DNA of 64,000 bases from Pseudonocardia broussonetiae (lineage in GTDB: Bacteria > Actinomycetota > Actinomycetes > Mycobacteriales > Pseudonocardiaceae): assembly GCF_013155125.1 (NCBI RefSeq), contig NZ_CP053564.1:1247501-1311500 (forward strand), written 5' to 3'. Under the pieces are notes generated by a model. The model was given only the letters and a program-made list of their open reading frames with translations, made no database searches and was not told the DNA's origin. This document shows positions 23,933 to 32,535 of this stretch, piece by piece; positions within the stretch are counted from its first letter, which is position 1, and the number at the start of each line of letters is the position of its first letter. The translations under genes were made by a program, and so were the position numbers.

Positions 23933-24837
23933 GGGGTGTGGGCCTTCCTCGGGGGAGCGAACTTGTCCTGGTAACGACGCAGCTCGGCCCGCGATTCGTC
24001 GGGGGACAGCGCGTGCCGCAGCGCGTCGGAGAGCACATCCTGATACAGATCCACATCGGACTCGGTGTCGAGGTAGGCCTCGCCCGCGTGGCCCTCGATG
24101 TAGACGACGTCCGACCCCATCTCCTGCGGGATCTCGAGCAGGACGAAGTGCCCGGAGTGCGCGCGCAGGATGTCGGCACCGAAGGGAAGCACCAACACCG
24201 AGACCGTCGGCAGCTCCGACACGTCGAGCAGGTGCTGCAACTGTGCATGCATGGTCTCCGGGCCGCCGACGGGTCGGCACAGCACCGCCTCGTCGAGGAC
24301 CGCGACCAGCTCCAGCGGCGGCGGGTCGGAGCGGCGCAGCGCCTGCTGACGCAGGAGACGCAGCCGGACGAGACGGTCGATCTCGGCGGGAAGGTGCTGC
24401 GGGAGCAGCGCCGTGAGGACCGCGGTGGCGTACTCCCGGGTCTGCAGCAGCCCGTGGACGACGGTGATGTCGAACGAGCGCACGGCCGTCGCGTCGTTCT
24501 CGAGCGCGGTGTAGCGACCCGGCGAGTCCATCACGTACCGCTCCGGCGCCACACCGTCGGTCAGCGGCTCCCACCACCCGTGCTGGCGGCCGTCCTTCAC
24601 CAGCCGCAGCAGCATGTCCTGCTCCGTGTCGGAGGTGACGCCGTAGATGCGCATCAGCTCGCGGACGTCGGGCACCTTCGGCACCCCCTTGCCCGTCTCC
24701 AGGCGCGAGATCTTCGACGTCGAGCAGGTCATCAGCTCGGCGACGTCGTCGAGCGTCAGCCCGGTCTTGGCCCGGAGCCGGCGCAGCTCGGCGCCCAGGC
24801 GCCGACGGGAGCCGACGGGGCTCTGCGGTGCCGCCAC
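23929..24837 (-). CDS. XRE-family HTH regulator with DUF5753 domain (WhiJ-like)
   Basis: 302 aa. An N-terminal HTH_31/XRE helix-turn-helix (about 8-65; TLDDVAELMTCSTSKISRLE) is followed by the DUF5753 ligand or partner domain to the C-terminus. It likely binds DNA, with the downstream DUF397 protein tuning it. The GTG at 24837 is preferred because GGGAGG stands five bases upstream; a start at 24867 would lie inside an AT-rich palindrome. Potentially autoregulated through that palindrome, which sits between promoter and start. Confidence 0.88.
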   Translation of the reverse strand: MAAPQSPVGSRRRLGAELRRLRAKTGLTLDDVAELMTCSTSKISRLETGKGVPKVPDVRELMRIYGVTSDTEQDMLLRLVKDGRQHGWWEPLTDGVAPERYVMDSPGRYTALENDATAVRSFDITVVHGLLQTREYATAVLTALLPQHLPAEIDRLVRLRLLRQQALRRSDPPPLELVAVLDEAVLCRPVGGPETMHAQLQHLLDVSELPTVSVLVLPFGADILRAHSGHFVLLEIPQEMGSDVVYIEGHAGEAYLDTESDVDLYQDVLSDALRHALSPDESRAELRRYQDKFAPPRKAHTP

Positions 24838-24856
24838 GATCGCCTCCCACGAAAAT

Positions 24857-24866
24857 TGCAATTGCA
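24857..24866. promoter_or_regulatory. Perfect palindrome, candidate operator of the XRE gene
   Basis: TGCAATTGCA is a perfect 10-bp palindrome (extended by AATT on one side) in an AT-rich island of an otherwise very GC-rich region, 20 bases upstream of the chosen start. Its placement downstream of a TAGATT -10 box would let a bound repressor block transcription. Confidence 0.45.
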
Positions 24867-24885
24867 TCAGGCACTGTCGTGCGGC

Positions 24886-24915
24886 AATCTAAGCACCAGC
24901 ACCCGTAGTGGTGAA
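24886..24915 (-). promoter_or_regulatory. Candidate promoter of the XRE/DUF397 pair
   Basis: On the minus strand TAGATT (24886-24891) is preceded by TTCACC at a spacing of 18 bases. The -10 is a good match, the -35 is weak. It would give a ~45-base leader containing the palindrome. Confidence 0.4.
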
Positions 24916-25015
24916 GTCGCCACCCCGGGTGGCTCGCACTTCCCGTCCCGGCCGCGCCGGGAACCTGCGACGCCGGCGACCGCCGGTCGGTCCGTCACGG
25001 GGAAGGAGCACGACG

Positions 25016-25072
25016 ATGTCCGCCAAGAAGATCCGTCGCTCGGCCGCGGTACCGGGGCGGTGGTCCCCGTGA
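25016..25072 (+). CDS. 18-residue ORF with strong ribosome site, overlapping the next start
   Basis: The ATG at 25016 has GGAAGGAG seven bases upstream, the best ribosome site in the area, yet the frame encodes only MSAKKIRRSAAVPGRWSP. Its TGA (25070-25072) overlaps a GTG at 25069 that opens a membrane-protein frame. Either this is a coupling leader, or a frame change has separated a basic N-terminus from its membrane domain. Divergent from the XRE gene. Confidence 0.4.
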   Translation: MSAKKIRRSAAVPGRWSP

Positions 25073-25251
25073 TCATCACCCTGATCGTCGTCGGCCTCGG
25101 CGCGCTCGCGCTGATCGCCGTCGTCGTCGGTGTCGTCGACGCGACCCAGGCCGCGGCCTGGCGCGAGGTCGCGGCCCGGCGCCGCGAGCAGTGGTACGCC
25201 CGCCGTCCGGAGTTCCACGGCGTCGACTCCGACGCCGCGGACGAGGACTGA
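25069..25251 (+). CDS. Small single-TM membrane protein
   Basis: 60 aa: one strongly hydrophobic helix (about residues 1-24), then a basic, Arg-rich cytosolic segment (R-E-V-A-A-R-R-R-E-Q-W) and an acidic tail ending DAADED. The GTG has no ribosome site of its own but overlaps the stop of the 18-codon ORF (GTGA), suggesting translational coupling. A GTG at 25060 is an alternative. Function unknown; it neighbours the divergent XRE/DUF397 pair. Confidence 0.5.
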   Translation: MIITLIVVGLGALALIAVVVGVVDATQAAAWREVAARRREQWYARRPEFHGVDSDAADED

Positions 25252-25276
25252 ACCCGGGCGCGGAGAACGGCCGCCG

Positions 25277-25894
25277 CTACAGCGCGCGGCGGCCGGACAG
25301 GGCCCGGCCGAGCGTGAGCTCGTCGGCGAACTCCAGGTCGCCGCCCATCGGCAGGCCCGACGCGAGCCGGGTGACCGACAGCCCGGGGAAGTCGCGCAGC
25401 AGCCGCACGAGGTAGGTGGCCGTGGCCTCGCCCTCGGTGTTGGGGTCGGTCGCGATGATCACCTCGGCGATGTCGGCCTCGTCCGACGCCGGACCGGTGC
25501 CGCCCAGCCGGGCGAGCAGCTCGCGGATGCGCAGCCCGTCCGGGCCGACGCCCGCCAGCGGGTCGAGCGCGCCGCCGAGCACGTGGTAGCGGCCCTTGAA
25601 CTCGCGGGTGCGCTCCACCGCCAGCACGTCCTTGGGCTCCTCCACGACGCAGACGATCGTGGGGTCGCGCCGCGCGTCGGCGCAGTAGCGGCAGCGCTCG
25701 GCGGCCGAGACGTTGCCGCAGACCTCGCAGAACATGACGCCCTGCTTGACCTTCTGCAGCACGTCCTGCAGCCGCGTGACGTCGACCGGGTCGGCCGCGA
25801 GCAGGTGGAACGCGATGCGCTGCGCGCTCTTCGGGCCGACGCCGGGCAGCCGGCCCAGCTCGTCGATCAGGTCCTGGACCGGACCCTCGAACAC
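25277..25894 (-). CDS. recR: Recombination mediator RecR
   Basis: 205 aa, normal RecR length. N-terminal helix-hairpin-helix ([17 protein letters not shown]), a four-Cys zinc finger (CEVCGN...CRYC around 57-72), a Toprim domain ([18 protein letters not shown]) and a C-terminal Walker-B-like stretch. Works with RecF/RecO to load RecA at gaps. One base downstream of the ybaB gene; the recR-ybaB-dnaX neighbourhood is conserved in bacteria, here with a P-ATPase gene inserted. Confidence 0.96.
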   Translation of the reverse strand: MFEGPVQDLIDELGRLPGVGPKSAQRIAFHLLAADPVDVTRLQDVLQKVKQGVMFCEVCGNVSAAERCRYCADARRDPTIVCVVEEPKDVLAVERTREFKGRYHVLGGALDPLAGVGPDGLRIRELLARLGGTGPASDEADIAEVIIATDPNTEGEATATYLVRLLRDFPGLSVTRLASGLPMGGDLEFADELTLGRALSGRRAL

Positions 25895-25895
25895 C

Positions 25896-26234
25896 TCAGG
25901 CGCCCGGCAGCCCGAGGCCGCCGCTCATGTCGAGGCCGCCGGCGAGCGGGCCCATCTTCTGCGCCTGCAGCTCCTGCGCGGCGCGGGCCGCGTCGTGCAG
26001 CGCGCCGACGAGCAGGTCCTGCAGCGTCTCGACGTCGTCGGGGTCGACGACCTTCGGGTCGATCTTCACGGCCTGCACCTCACCCGCCGCCGTCATGCGG
26101 ACGTGCACGAGCCCGTTGCCCGCCTGGCCGACCACCTCCGCGCTGGCCAGCTCGGCCTGCGCGGACATGAGCTGCTCCTGCATCTTCTGCGCCTGCTGCA
26201 TCAACTGCTGGATGTCGAGTTCCCCCGGGTTCAC
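25896..26234 (-). CDS. ybaB: YbaB/EbfC-family nucleoid-associated protein
   Basis: 112 aa: a long N-terminal Gln/Met-rich helix ([12 protein letters not shown]), the beta-sheet core with V-K-I-D-P-K-V-V-D, and a Gly-rich tail. Dimeric DNA-binding protein, usually co-transcribed with dnaX and recR. GTG start with GAGGAG nine bases upstream. Confidence 0.93.
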   Translation of the reverse strand: MNPGELDIQQLMQQAQKMQEQLMSAQAELASAEVVGQAGNGLVHVRMTAAGEVQAVKIDPKVVDPDDVETLQDLLVGALHDAARAAQELQAQKMGPLAGGLDMSGGLGLPGA

Positions 26235-26313
26235 GGCGTCGGCTCCTCGGTTCGTGGCGCGGGCGGGTCCCCACCAGCCTACGGACGCCCGGCGCCCCGC
26301 CGTGGCCGGGCCG

Positions 26314-28620
26314 TCACGAGCGCGTGCGGTTCACCAGCCACGCGGCGATCTCCACGGCGACGACCCCCACGGCCGCGATGCCCAGCCCCGTCAGCAGCGT
26401 CGGCGGGTGGCCCGGGTCGAGCTGCCAGAACCCCTGACCGAAGACGATCGGCAGGAACAGCGCGTAGCAGAAGGCCCCGATCGCCGCGGCGATCATGACG
26501 AGCTTCCACCAGACGTAGGGCCGGGCGACGACGACGAGCACCCACGTCGCCACGGCGTAGAGCGCCACGACGGCCGCGGTGCTCTGCTGGATCTCGGTGG
26601 CGCTCGTGTCGGTGCGCACGACCAGGTAGGTGGTGAACGTGACGACGCCCGCGATCGCCCCGGACGGGATCGACAGCCGCAGCACCCGCCGCACGAACCC
26701 GGTGCGCGCCCGTTCGGCGTTGGGCGCGAGCGCGAGGAAGAACGCGGGGATGCCGATCGTCAGGGAGCCGATCAGCGTCAGGTGCCGGGGCAGGAACGGG
26801 TACGGCACGCCGATCGCGCCGATCGCGATGGCCAGGAAGACCGAGTAGACGGTCTTGGTGAGGAACAGGTTGGCGACGCGCTCGATGTTGCCGATGACCC
26901 GCCGGCCCTCGGCGACGACGTGCGGGAGCGTGGCGAACGAGTTGTCCAGCAGCACGATCTGCGCGACGGCCCGCGTGGCCGGGCTGCCCGAGCCCATCGC
27001 GACGCCGATGTCGGCGTCCTTGAGCGCGAGGACGTCGTTCACGCCGTCGCCGGTCATCGCGACGGTGTGCCCGCGGGCCTGCAGCGCGGCGACCATCTCC
27101 CGCTTCTGCGCGGGCGTCACGCGGCCGAAGACGGTGCCGGCCTCCAGGCGGTCGGCGAGGTCGGCGTCGGTGAGCGTGCGGGCGTCGACGGGGGCGTCGG
27201 CGCGGGGCAGGTCGAGCGACGCGGCGACGGCCCCGACCGACAGCGCGTTGTCGCCGGAGATGACCTTGACCTCGACGTCCTGCTCGGCGAAGTAGGCGAG
27301 CGTCCCCGCCGCCTCGGGCCGCACGCGCTGCTCCAGGACCACCAGCGCGGCCGGCTCGACCGGCCCGTCGGCCTCGGGGCGGCGCCCGAGCAGCAGCACG
27401 CGCAGCCCGGTGGAGCCGATCCGCTCGGCCTCGACGCGCTCGGCGGCGTCCTCGGGCAGCAGGACGTCGGCGGCGCCGAGGACCCACTCGCCGCGGCCGT
27501 CGAACGTCGCGCCGCCCCACTTGCGGGCCGAGGAGAACGGGACCGTCGCGGTCCGCGTCCAGCCGGGGTCGGGGCAGCCCTCGGCGACGGCGACGAGGCT
27601 CGCGTTGGGGCGCGGGTCGGCGGCGCCGAGCGCGCCGAGCGCCGCCCGCACGTCGGGCCCGTCGGGGCGGACCTCGGCGAGCCGCATCCCGTTCTCGGTG
27701 AGCGTGCCGGTCTTGTCGGCGCAGACGACGTCGACGCGCGCGAGCCCCTCGATCGCCGGGAGCTCCTGCACCAGGCACTGCCGCGCGCCGAGCCGGACCA
27801 CGCCGACCGCGAACGCGATGCTCGTGAGCAGCACCAGCCCCTCGGGGACCATCGGCACGAGCGCCGCGACCATGCCGCGCAGCGCGTCGTCGACCTCGGC
27901 GCCCGCGGTGCGGAACTGGCTCCAGATGATGAGGACGGCGGCCGGCACGAGCAGCCAGGTGATGACCCGCAGGATCGTGTCGATGCCCGAGCGGAGCTCC
28001 GAGCCGACGAGGGTGAAGCGGCTGGCCTCCTCGGCGAGCTGCGCGGCGTAGGCCTCGCGGCCGACCTTCGTGGCCCGCTGCGCGCCGCCGCCGACGGTGA
28101 CGAAGCTGCCCGAGAGCAGCGGGTCGCCCGGCTGCTTGTGCACGGCGTCGGACTCGCCGGTGAGCAGCGACTCGTCGACCTCCAGCCCCTCGGCGGCGAG
28201 CACCACCCCGTCGACGACGATCTTGTCGCCGGGCCCGAGGTCGATGACGTCGTCCAGCACCACCTCGCCGGGCGCGAGCTCGACCACGACGCCGTCGCGG
28301 CGCACCCGCGGGCGGGCCTCGCCGACGATCGCGAGCCGCTCCAGCGTCCGCTTGGCCCGCAGCTCCTGCACGATGCCGATCAGCGTGTTGATGATGATGA
28401 CGAAGCCGAACAGCCCGTCCTGGATCGGGCCGATCACCAGGATCACCGCGAACAGGACGCCGACGATGGCGTTGAAGCGGGTCAGGACGTTGGCGCGGAC
28501 GATCTCGCCGATGCTGCGGCTCGCGCGCGAGGGGACGTCGTTGGTCCTCCCCGCGGCCACGCGCTCGGCGACCTGCGCCGCGGTGAGGCCGTGCAGGACG
28601 TCGGGCTCGGCAACCGTCAC
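26314..28620 (-). CDS. ctpE: CtpE-type calcium-transporting P-type ATPase
   Basis: 768 aa. Actuator motif TGES at 154-157, phosphorylation site D302 in DKTGT, hinge T-G-D-G-V-N-D in the P domain, and about ten TM helices. TM4 carries VPEG (258-261) rather than CPC/CPH heavy-metal motifs. Sequence and order of motifs closely follow mycobacterial CtpE, a plasma-membrane Ca2+ importer needed for envelope integrity; calcium transport is inferred from that family. It lies between dnaX and ybaB on the same strand. TAGGCT is eight bases before the GTG start. Confidence 0.88.
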   Translation of the reverse strand: MTVAEPDVLHGLTAAQVAERVAAGRTNDVPSRASRSIGEIVRANVLTRFNAIVGVLFAVILVIGPIQDGLFGFVIIINTLIGIVQELRAKRTLERLAIVGEARPRVRRDGVVVELAPGEVVLDDVIDLGPGDKIVVDGVVLAAEGLEVDESLLTGESDAVHKQPGDPLLSGSFVTVGGGAQRATKVGREAYAAQLAEEASRFTLVGSELRSGIDTILRVITWLLVPAAVLIIWSQFRTAGAEVDDALRGMVAALVPMVPEGLVLLTSIAFAVGVVRLGARQCLVQELPAIEGLARVDVVCADKTGTLTENGMRLAEVRPDGPDVRAALGALGAADPRPNASLVAVAEGCPDPGWTRTATVPFSSARKWGGATFDGRGEWVLGAADVLLPEDAAERVEAERIGSTGLRVLLLGRRPEADGPVEPAALVVLEQRVRPEAAGTLAYFAEQDVEVKVISGDNALSVGAVAASLDLPRADAPVDARTLTDADLADRLEAGTVFGRVTPAQKREMVAALQARGHTVAMTGDGVNDVLALKDADIGVAMGSGSPATRAVAQIVLLDNSFATLPHVVAEGRRVIGNIERVANLFLTKTVYSVFLAIAIGAIGVPYPFLPRHLTLIGSLTIGIPAFFLALAPNAERARTGFVRRVLRLSIPSGAIAGVVTFTTYLVVRTDTSATEIQQSTAAVVALYAVATWVLVVVARPYVWWKLVMIAAAIGAFCYALFLPIVFGQGFWQLDPGHPPTLLTGLGIAAVGVVAVEIAAWLVNRTRS

Positions 28621-28677
28621 GTGGGCGGAGCCTACGCAGGGGCGCCAGGGCGCCGGATCGGACTTTCGGTCGACGCC

Positions 28678-30957
28678 TCAGCGCTGGTCGAGCGCCCGCG
28701 CCCCCAGCTGCGAGGTGAGGAGCTCGATGGCCATCTCCTCGGGGTCGCGCCTCTCGGCGGGGCTGGTGGTCGCGCCGGCCGCGGCCTCGGCGAGCATCGA
28801 CTCCTCGTCGTCGGGCGGGGCGTCCTCGGGCGCGGGCTCGGGGGGCAGCGGCTCGCCGCCGGCGTCGTCGGTGGCCCCGGCGGTGGAGCGGCGCGTGGGC
28901 GGGGGGCGGGTCGGGCGGCGGGGCGCGGCGGCCGGCTGCGGCGAGGCCTGCCCGCCGCGCGCGGCGGGCGGGGGCGCGGGGTCGCCGTGCTCGCAGCGGA
29001 CCCGCCACTGCACGCCGAGCACGGCGTGCAGCGACTCGGCGATGACCTCGGTGTTGCTCTGCTCGGACAGCAGCCGCGCGAGCGGGGCCGTGCCGATGCT
29101 GAGGACAAGGGTGTCGCCCTCGACGGCCCGGACCGTGGCGCTGACGAGCAGCGCCGCCGTGCGCTTCTTGCGGTCCTTGGCGGCGGCGAGGATCTCGGGC
29201 CAGACGCGGCGGACGGCGGCGGCGTCGAGGGAGGCGGCCGCGGGGCGCGTCTGCCGGGGCTCGTCCTGCGGCTCGGCCACGGGCGGCTCGACGGGGGCAG
29301 GGCGCGCGGCCGCCGGCCGCTCCGGCGCCGGGCGCTCGAAAGCCGGACGTTCGACGGCCGGGGGTTCGGGCGCAGGACGTTCGGCGGCCGGGCGTGCGGG
29401 TGCCGGGCGCTCGGCGGCGGGGCGACCCGGGGCTGCGCGTTCCGGGGCTGCGCGTTCCGGGGCTGCGCGTTCCGGTGCCGGGTGCTGGGCCGCCGGACGT
29501 TCGGGAGCAGGCGGCTCGGCCGCGGGGCGGCCGGCGTCCGGGCGGCCGGCGTCGGGGCGGGACGGCGCGGACCGTTCGACCGGCGGGCGGACCGGCTCCA
29601 CGCGCGAGGGCTCGGCCGTCGAGGGCGAGACCGTCGTGGGAGCCGCCGTCGCGGGAGCCGCCGCGGCGGGAGCGGACGGCGCCGGGGCGCTCGGAGCCAC
29701 CGCGGCGGCCGGGGCCTCCGCGGTGCGCTCGCTGGGGCGGCGGAACCGCGGTGCCGCTCCCCCGTCGCCCTCCCCACCGCCCCGGGGCGAGGAGGCGATG
29801 TCGTTGCGCCGCTCGATGCGCTCGAGCCGCTCGAGCAGCCCGGCGTCGGCGGTGCTGGCCGCGGGCAGCAGCATCCGCGCGCACAGCAGCTCGAGCAGCA
29901 GCCGCGGGGCGGTGGCGCCGCGCATCTCGACGAGGCCGGTGTGCACGATCTCGCCGTAGCGGGCGAGCGTGGCCGGGCCGATCCGGTCGGCCTGCTCGAC
30001 CATCCGCGCGACCTCGTCGGCGGCGGCCTCCACCAGCCCGCGCTCCGCGGCCTCGGGCACGGCCTGGAGCAGCGTGACGTCGCGCAGGCGCTGGAGGAGG
30101 TCGGAGGCGAAGCGGCGCGGGTCGTGGCCGGCCTCGACCAGCTTGTCGACGGTCTCGAAGACCACCGCGCGGTCGCCGGCCGCGAGGGCGTCGACCATGT
30201 CGTCGATCAGGGCGACGTCGGTGACGCCGAGCAGCGCCACCGCCCGCTCGTAGGTGACGCCCTCGGGCCCGGCGCCGGCGAGGAGCTGGTCGAGCACCGA
30301 CAGCGAGTCGCGCGCCGAGCCGCCGCCCGCGCGGATGACCAGCGGGTACACGGCGGGCGCGACGACCGCGCCCTCGTCGGCGCAGATGCTCTCCATGAGC
30401 CGGCGCAGCGTGCCCGGGGGGATCAGCCGGAACGGGTAGTGGTGCGTGCGCGAGCGGATGGTCGGCAGGACCTTGTCCGGCTCGGTCGTGGCGAACACGA
30501 AGACGAGGTGCTCCGGCGGCTCCTCCACGATCTTGAGCAGGGCGTTGAAGCCCTGCGTGGTGATCATGTGGGCCTCGTCGACGATGAACACGCGGTAGCG
30601 CGACTCCGCGGGCGCGAAGAACGCGCGGTCGCGCAGCTCGCGCGTGTCGTCGACACCTCCGTGGGAGGCGGCGTCGAGCTCGGTGACGTCGATGTTGCCC
30701 GGCCCGCCCGGCGCGAGCGCGACGCAGGACGCGCAGACCCCGCACGGGTCGGGCGTCGGGCCCTGCTCGCAGTTGAGCGAGCGCGCGAGGATGCGGGCGC
30801 TGGAGGTCTTGCCGCAGCCGCGGGGCCCGGAGAACAGGTACGCGTGGTTGATCCGGCCGGCCGCGAGGGCGGTGCTCAGCGGTTCGGTGACGTGCTCCTG
30901 CCCGACGACCTCGGCGAACGTCGCCGGGCGGTACTTGCGGTACAGAGCCAGCGCCAC
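28678..30957 (-). CDS. dnaX: DNA polymerase III subunits gamma and tau
   Basis: 759 aa. Clamp-loader AAA+ ATPase: Walker A GPRGCGKT at 44-51, zinc-binding Cys63/72/75/78, Walker B F-I-V-D-E-A-H, the SRC-like sensor, and domain III to about residue 370. A long Pro/Ala/Glu/Arg-rich low-complexity linker follows (about 400-560, made of repeats such as APERAAPERAAPER), then the tau C-terminal domain. No obvious frameshift heptamer was seen. TAGCCT lies six bases before the GTG, indicating a leaderless mRNA. The SRP RNA gene is just upstream on the same strand. Confidence 0.95.
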   Translation of the reverse strand: MALALYRKYRPATFAEVVGQEHVTEPLSTALAAGRINHAYLFSGPRGCGKTSSARILARSLNCEQGPTPDPCGVCASCVALAPGGPGNIDVTELDAASHGGVDDTRELRDRAFFAPAESRYRVFIVDEAHMITTQGFNALLKIVEEPPEHLVFVFATTEPDKVLPTIRSRTHHYPFRLIPPGTLRRLMESICADEGAVVAPAVYPLVIRAGGGSARDSLSVLDQLLAGAGPEGVTYERAVALLGVTDVALIDDMVDALAAGDRAVVFETVDKLVEAGHDPRRFASDLLQRLRDVTLLQAVPEAAERGLVEAAADEVARMVEQADRIGPATLARYGEIVHTGLVEMRGATAPRLLLELLCARMLLPAASTADAGLLERLERIERRNDIASSPRGGGEGDGGAAPRFRRPSERTAEAPAAAVAPSAPAPSAPAAAAPATAAPTTVSPSTAEPSRVEPVRPPVERSAPSRPDAGRPDAGRPAAEPPAPERPAAQHPAPERAAPERAAPERAAPGRPAAERPAPARPAAERPAPEPPAVERPAFERPAPERPAAARPAPVEPPVAEPQDEPRQTRPAAASLDAAAVRRVWPEILAAAKDRKKRTAALLVSATVRAVEGDTLVLSIGTAPLARLLSEQSNTEVIAESLHAVLGVQWRVRCEHGDPAPPPAARGGQASPQPAAAPRRPTRPPPTRRSTAGATDDAGGEPLPPEPAPEDAPPDDEESMLAEAAAGATTSPAERRDPEEMAIELLTSQLGARALDQR
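29429..29473. repeat. Three perfect tandem 15-bp repeats inside dnaX linker
   Basis: ggggctgcgcgttcc occurs three times without change (29429-29443, 29444-29458, 29459-29473), encoding the A-P-E-R-A repeat of the disordered linker. Being a multiple of three, copy-number change would alter linker length without breaking the frame. Confidence 0.85.
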
Positions 30958-31009
30958 GCCGCGAGGCTACCGACCGGGTCCGACAGCCCGCCCGGCGGGA
31001 GAAAGTAGG

Positions 31010-31097
31010 CGGGCCCCGCGCACCCGCCAGAGCCTGTTGACCCTTGCTGCCTTCCGGCCCTGGGGGAGTTCACAGGATGGGCGTCACGCGGGACCCG
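31010..31097 (-). ncRNA. ffs: Signal recognition particle RNA (small bacterial type)
   Basis: The minus strand carries the conserved SRP apical core: the GGAAGGCAGCAAGGG block, including the GGAA-type tetraloop and asymmetric loop, is at about 31044-31062, with a symmetric stem extending outwards. The ends gggtcccgcg and cgcggggccc pair to close the hairpin. About 88 nt, the usual length of 4.5S-like RNA. It scaffolds Ffh for membrane targeting of nascent proteins. Ends are estimated to a few bases. Confidence 0.85.
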
Positions 31098-31103
31098 GGT
31101 ACG

Positions 31104-31109
31104 AGTGTA
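31104..31109 (-). promoter_or_regulatory. -10 element of the SRP RNA promoter
   Basis: On the minus strand TACACT is followed seven bases later by the GGG start of the RNA; no good -35 is evident. Confidence 0.55.
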
Positions 31110-31156
31110 GAGCCGGGTCGGGCGGCCGTGACGGGGAGGCTATGCTTCTCGTCGTT

Positions 31157-31241
31157 GGAGGATTCGCCTAGTGGCCTATGGCGCACGCTTGGAAAGCGTG
31201 TTGGGTTCACGCCCTCGGGGGTTCGAATCCCCCATCCTCCG
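31157..31241 (+). tRNA. tRNA-Ser (anticodon GGA)
   Basis: 85 nt with a 7-bp acceptor stem (ggaggat/atcctcc), anticodon loop ttGGAaa on a cacgc/gcgtg stem, a long class-II variable arm and a T-arm ggggGTTCGAATcccc. The discriminator base is G and CCA is not encoded. TATGCT at 31141-31146 is a likely -10 box. Confidence 0.95.
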
Positions 31242-31250
31242 CAGGTGGAG

Positions 31251-31279
31251 CCGGGTGTCCCGCAGGTCGGGGCACCCGG
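31251..31279 (+). terminator. Hairpin downstream of tRNA-Ser(GGA)
   Basis: 11-bp stem with one G-U pair (31251-31261 with 31269-31279), seven-base loop, ten bases past the tRNA end. No U-tract. Confidence 0.5.
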
Positions 31280-31341
31280 TTCCGTCGTTGTGGGCCCGCA
31301 TCTCCTCGATCGTGTCCGGCGGCGGTCGGGATGATCCGCGC

Positions 31342-31944
31342 ATGATCGAGTCCACCCCGGCCGTGCGGCCCGCGACGTCCGCCGACCGGGCGCGGGCCGC
31401 GCAGGTGCTGGCGGCGGCCTTCGCCGACGACCCCCTGTTCCTCCACGTGCTCCCCCTCGGCGCCCGCCGCCGCGCGGAGCGGCTGCGCCGCTTCTTCGAC
31501 CTGGAGGTGCAGCGCAGCGAGCGCACCGGCGGTACGTGGGCGGCCGCCGACGGCGCGGGCACGGCCGTCTGGTTCCCACCGGGGACGTGGCGGCCCACCG
31601 CGCGGGAGGTGCTGCGGGAGGCACCGGCCGTCGTCCGCGTCCTCGGCCGGGAGGCGCCGCGGGCGCTGCGCGTCCAGGCGGCGCTGCAGCGCCACCACCC
31701 GTCGGCACCGCACTGGTACCTCCTCGCCCTCGCCACCGAGCCCGGCCGGCAGGGCGGCGGCGTCGGGACGGCGCTGCTGCGCCCGGTCCTCGAGCGCTGC
31801 GACCGGGACCGGGTGCCCGCCTACCTCGAGGCGACCACCGAGCGCAGCCGCAGGCTCTACCTCCGGCACGGGTTCCGGGACGCGGAGCCGCTGCACCTCC
31901 CGGGCGGCCCGCCCGTGCACCCGATGTGGCGCGACCCGCGCTGA
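31342..31944 (+). CDS. GNAT-family N-acetyltransferase
   Basis: 200 aa. The acetyl-CoA pyrophosphate loop is L-A-T-E-P-G-R-Q-G-G-G-V-G-T-A-L (about 140-155), followed by the E-A-T-T-E-R-S strand and the L-Y-x-R-x-G-F motif of the GNAT fold. A small molecule or amine is the probable acceptor; not identifiable. GATGAT is six bases before the ATG, consistent with a leaderless start. Confidence 0.85.
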   Translation: MIESTPAVRPATSADRARAAQVLAAAFADDPLFLHVLPLGARRRAERLRRFFDLEVQRSERTGGTWAAADGAGTAVWFPPGTWRPTAREVLREAPAVVRVLGREAPRALRVQAALQRHHPSAPHWYLLALATEPGRQGGGVGTALLRPVLERCDRDRVPAYLEATTERSRRLYLRHGFRDAEPLHLPGGPPVHPMWRDPR

Positions 31945-32033
31945 CGGCGGAGGCGGTCAGATCGGTCACCGTCCGTGGCCGTCGGGGCGCGTGCGTCGCT
32001 AGCCTCGGTCGTGGTCCCGCGAGCCGCGGCACC

Positions 32034-32071
32034 CCGGACGAGTGCGTCGTACCCGGCACGACGACGACGCG
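32034..32071 (+). promoter_or_regulatory. Guanidine-III (ykkC-III) riboswitch
   Basis: The segment contains the class-III guanidine aptamer core almost letter for letter: CCGGACGAG, then a helix strand, then UACCCGG, then a purine-rich stretch and the closing strand. CCGG at 32034-32037 can pair with CCGG at 32053-32056. GCGUCGU at 32044-32050 pairs perfectly with ACGACGC at 32064-32070, giving the pseudoknot. Compared with the known Thermobifida fusca aptamer as I recall it, the second helix differs by compensating changes (CG to UA). The ribosome site GGAGG (32077-32081) and the Gdx start lie directly downstream, suggesting translational control. Confidence 0.85.
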
Positions 32072-32087
32072 GCACCGGAGGTGCGTC

Positions 32088-32402
32088 ATGGCGTGGATCG
32101 TGCTCGTCGTCTCGGGAGTGCTGGAGACCGTCTGGGCGTCGGCCCTGTCGCGGTCGGCCGGCCTCACCCGGCTCGTCCCGTCGCTCGTGTTCGGGATCGC
32201 CCTGGTCCTGAGCATGGCGGGGCTGGCCTACGCGCTGCGGACCCTTCCCGTCGGCACCGGTTACGCCGTCTGGGTCGGCATCGGGGCGGTGGGTACCGCC
32301 GCCTTTGGCATGGCGGTGCTCGGCGAACCGGTGACGACCGCCCGATTGCTGTGCCTGCTGCTCATCGTGGGCGGAGTGGTCGGCCTCAAGTTCCTCCATT
32401 AG
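32088..32402 (+). CDS. gdx: SMR-family guanidinium exporter (Gdx/SugE)
   Basis: 104 aa, four TM helices, with the essential membrane-embedded Glu13 in the W-I-V-L-V-V-S-G-x-L-E-T motif and the W-A-S-A-L pattern that marks the SugE/Gdx branch rather than EmrE. It exchanges guanidinium for protons as a dual-topology dimer. A guanidine-III riboswitch immediately upstream supports guanidinium as the real substrate. ATG with GGAGG seven bases before. Confidence 0.93.
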   Translation: MAWIVLVVSGVLETVWASALSRSAGLTRLVPSLVFGIALVLSMAGLAYALRTLPVGTGYAVWVGIGAVGTAAFGMAVLGEPVTTARLLCLLLIVGGVVGLKFLH

Positions 32403-32535
32403 GCCCAGCAGTCACAAGATCAGGTCACGAAAACCTCACGCTCGGGTGATGTGCGCATGGGCCGGATCATCACAGGGAACTCACCCTCAGCGGGTCGTCG
32501 AGCGCGGCCTCAGGGGCAAACATGGAGGATTTCTG

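Noticed and set aside
31960..32030. Guanidine-I (ykkC) type aptamer upstream of gdx
   Set aside because: Only scattered resemblance (ctag, ggtcc). The class-III core a few bases downstream matches nearly completely and explains the control.
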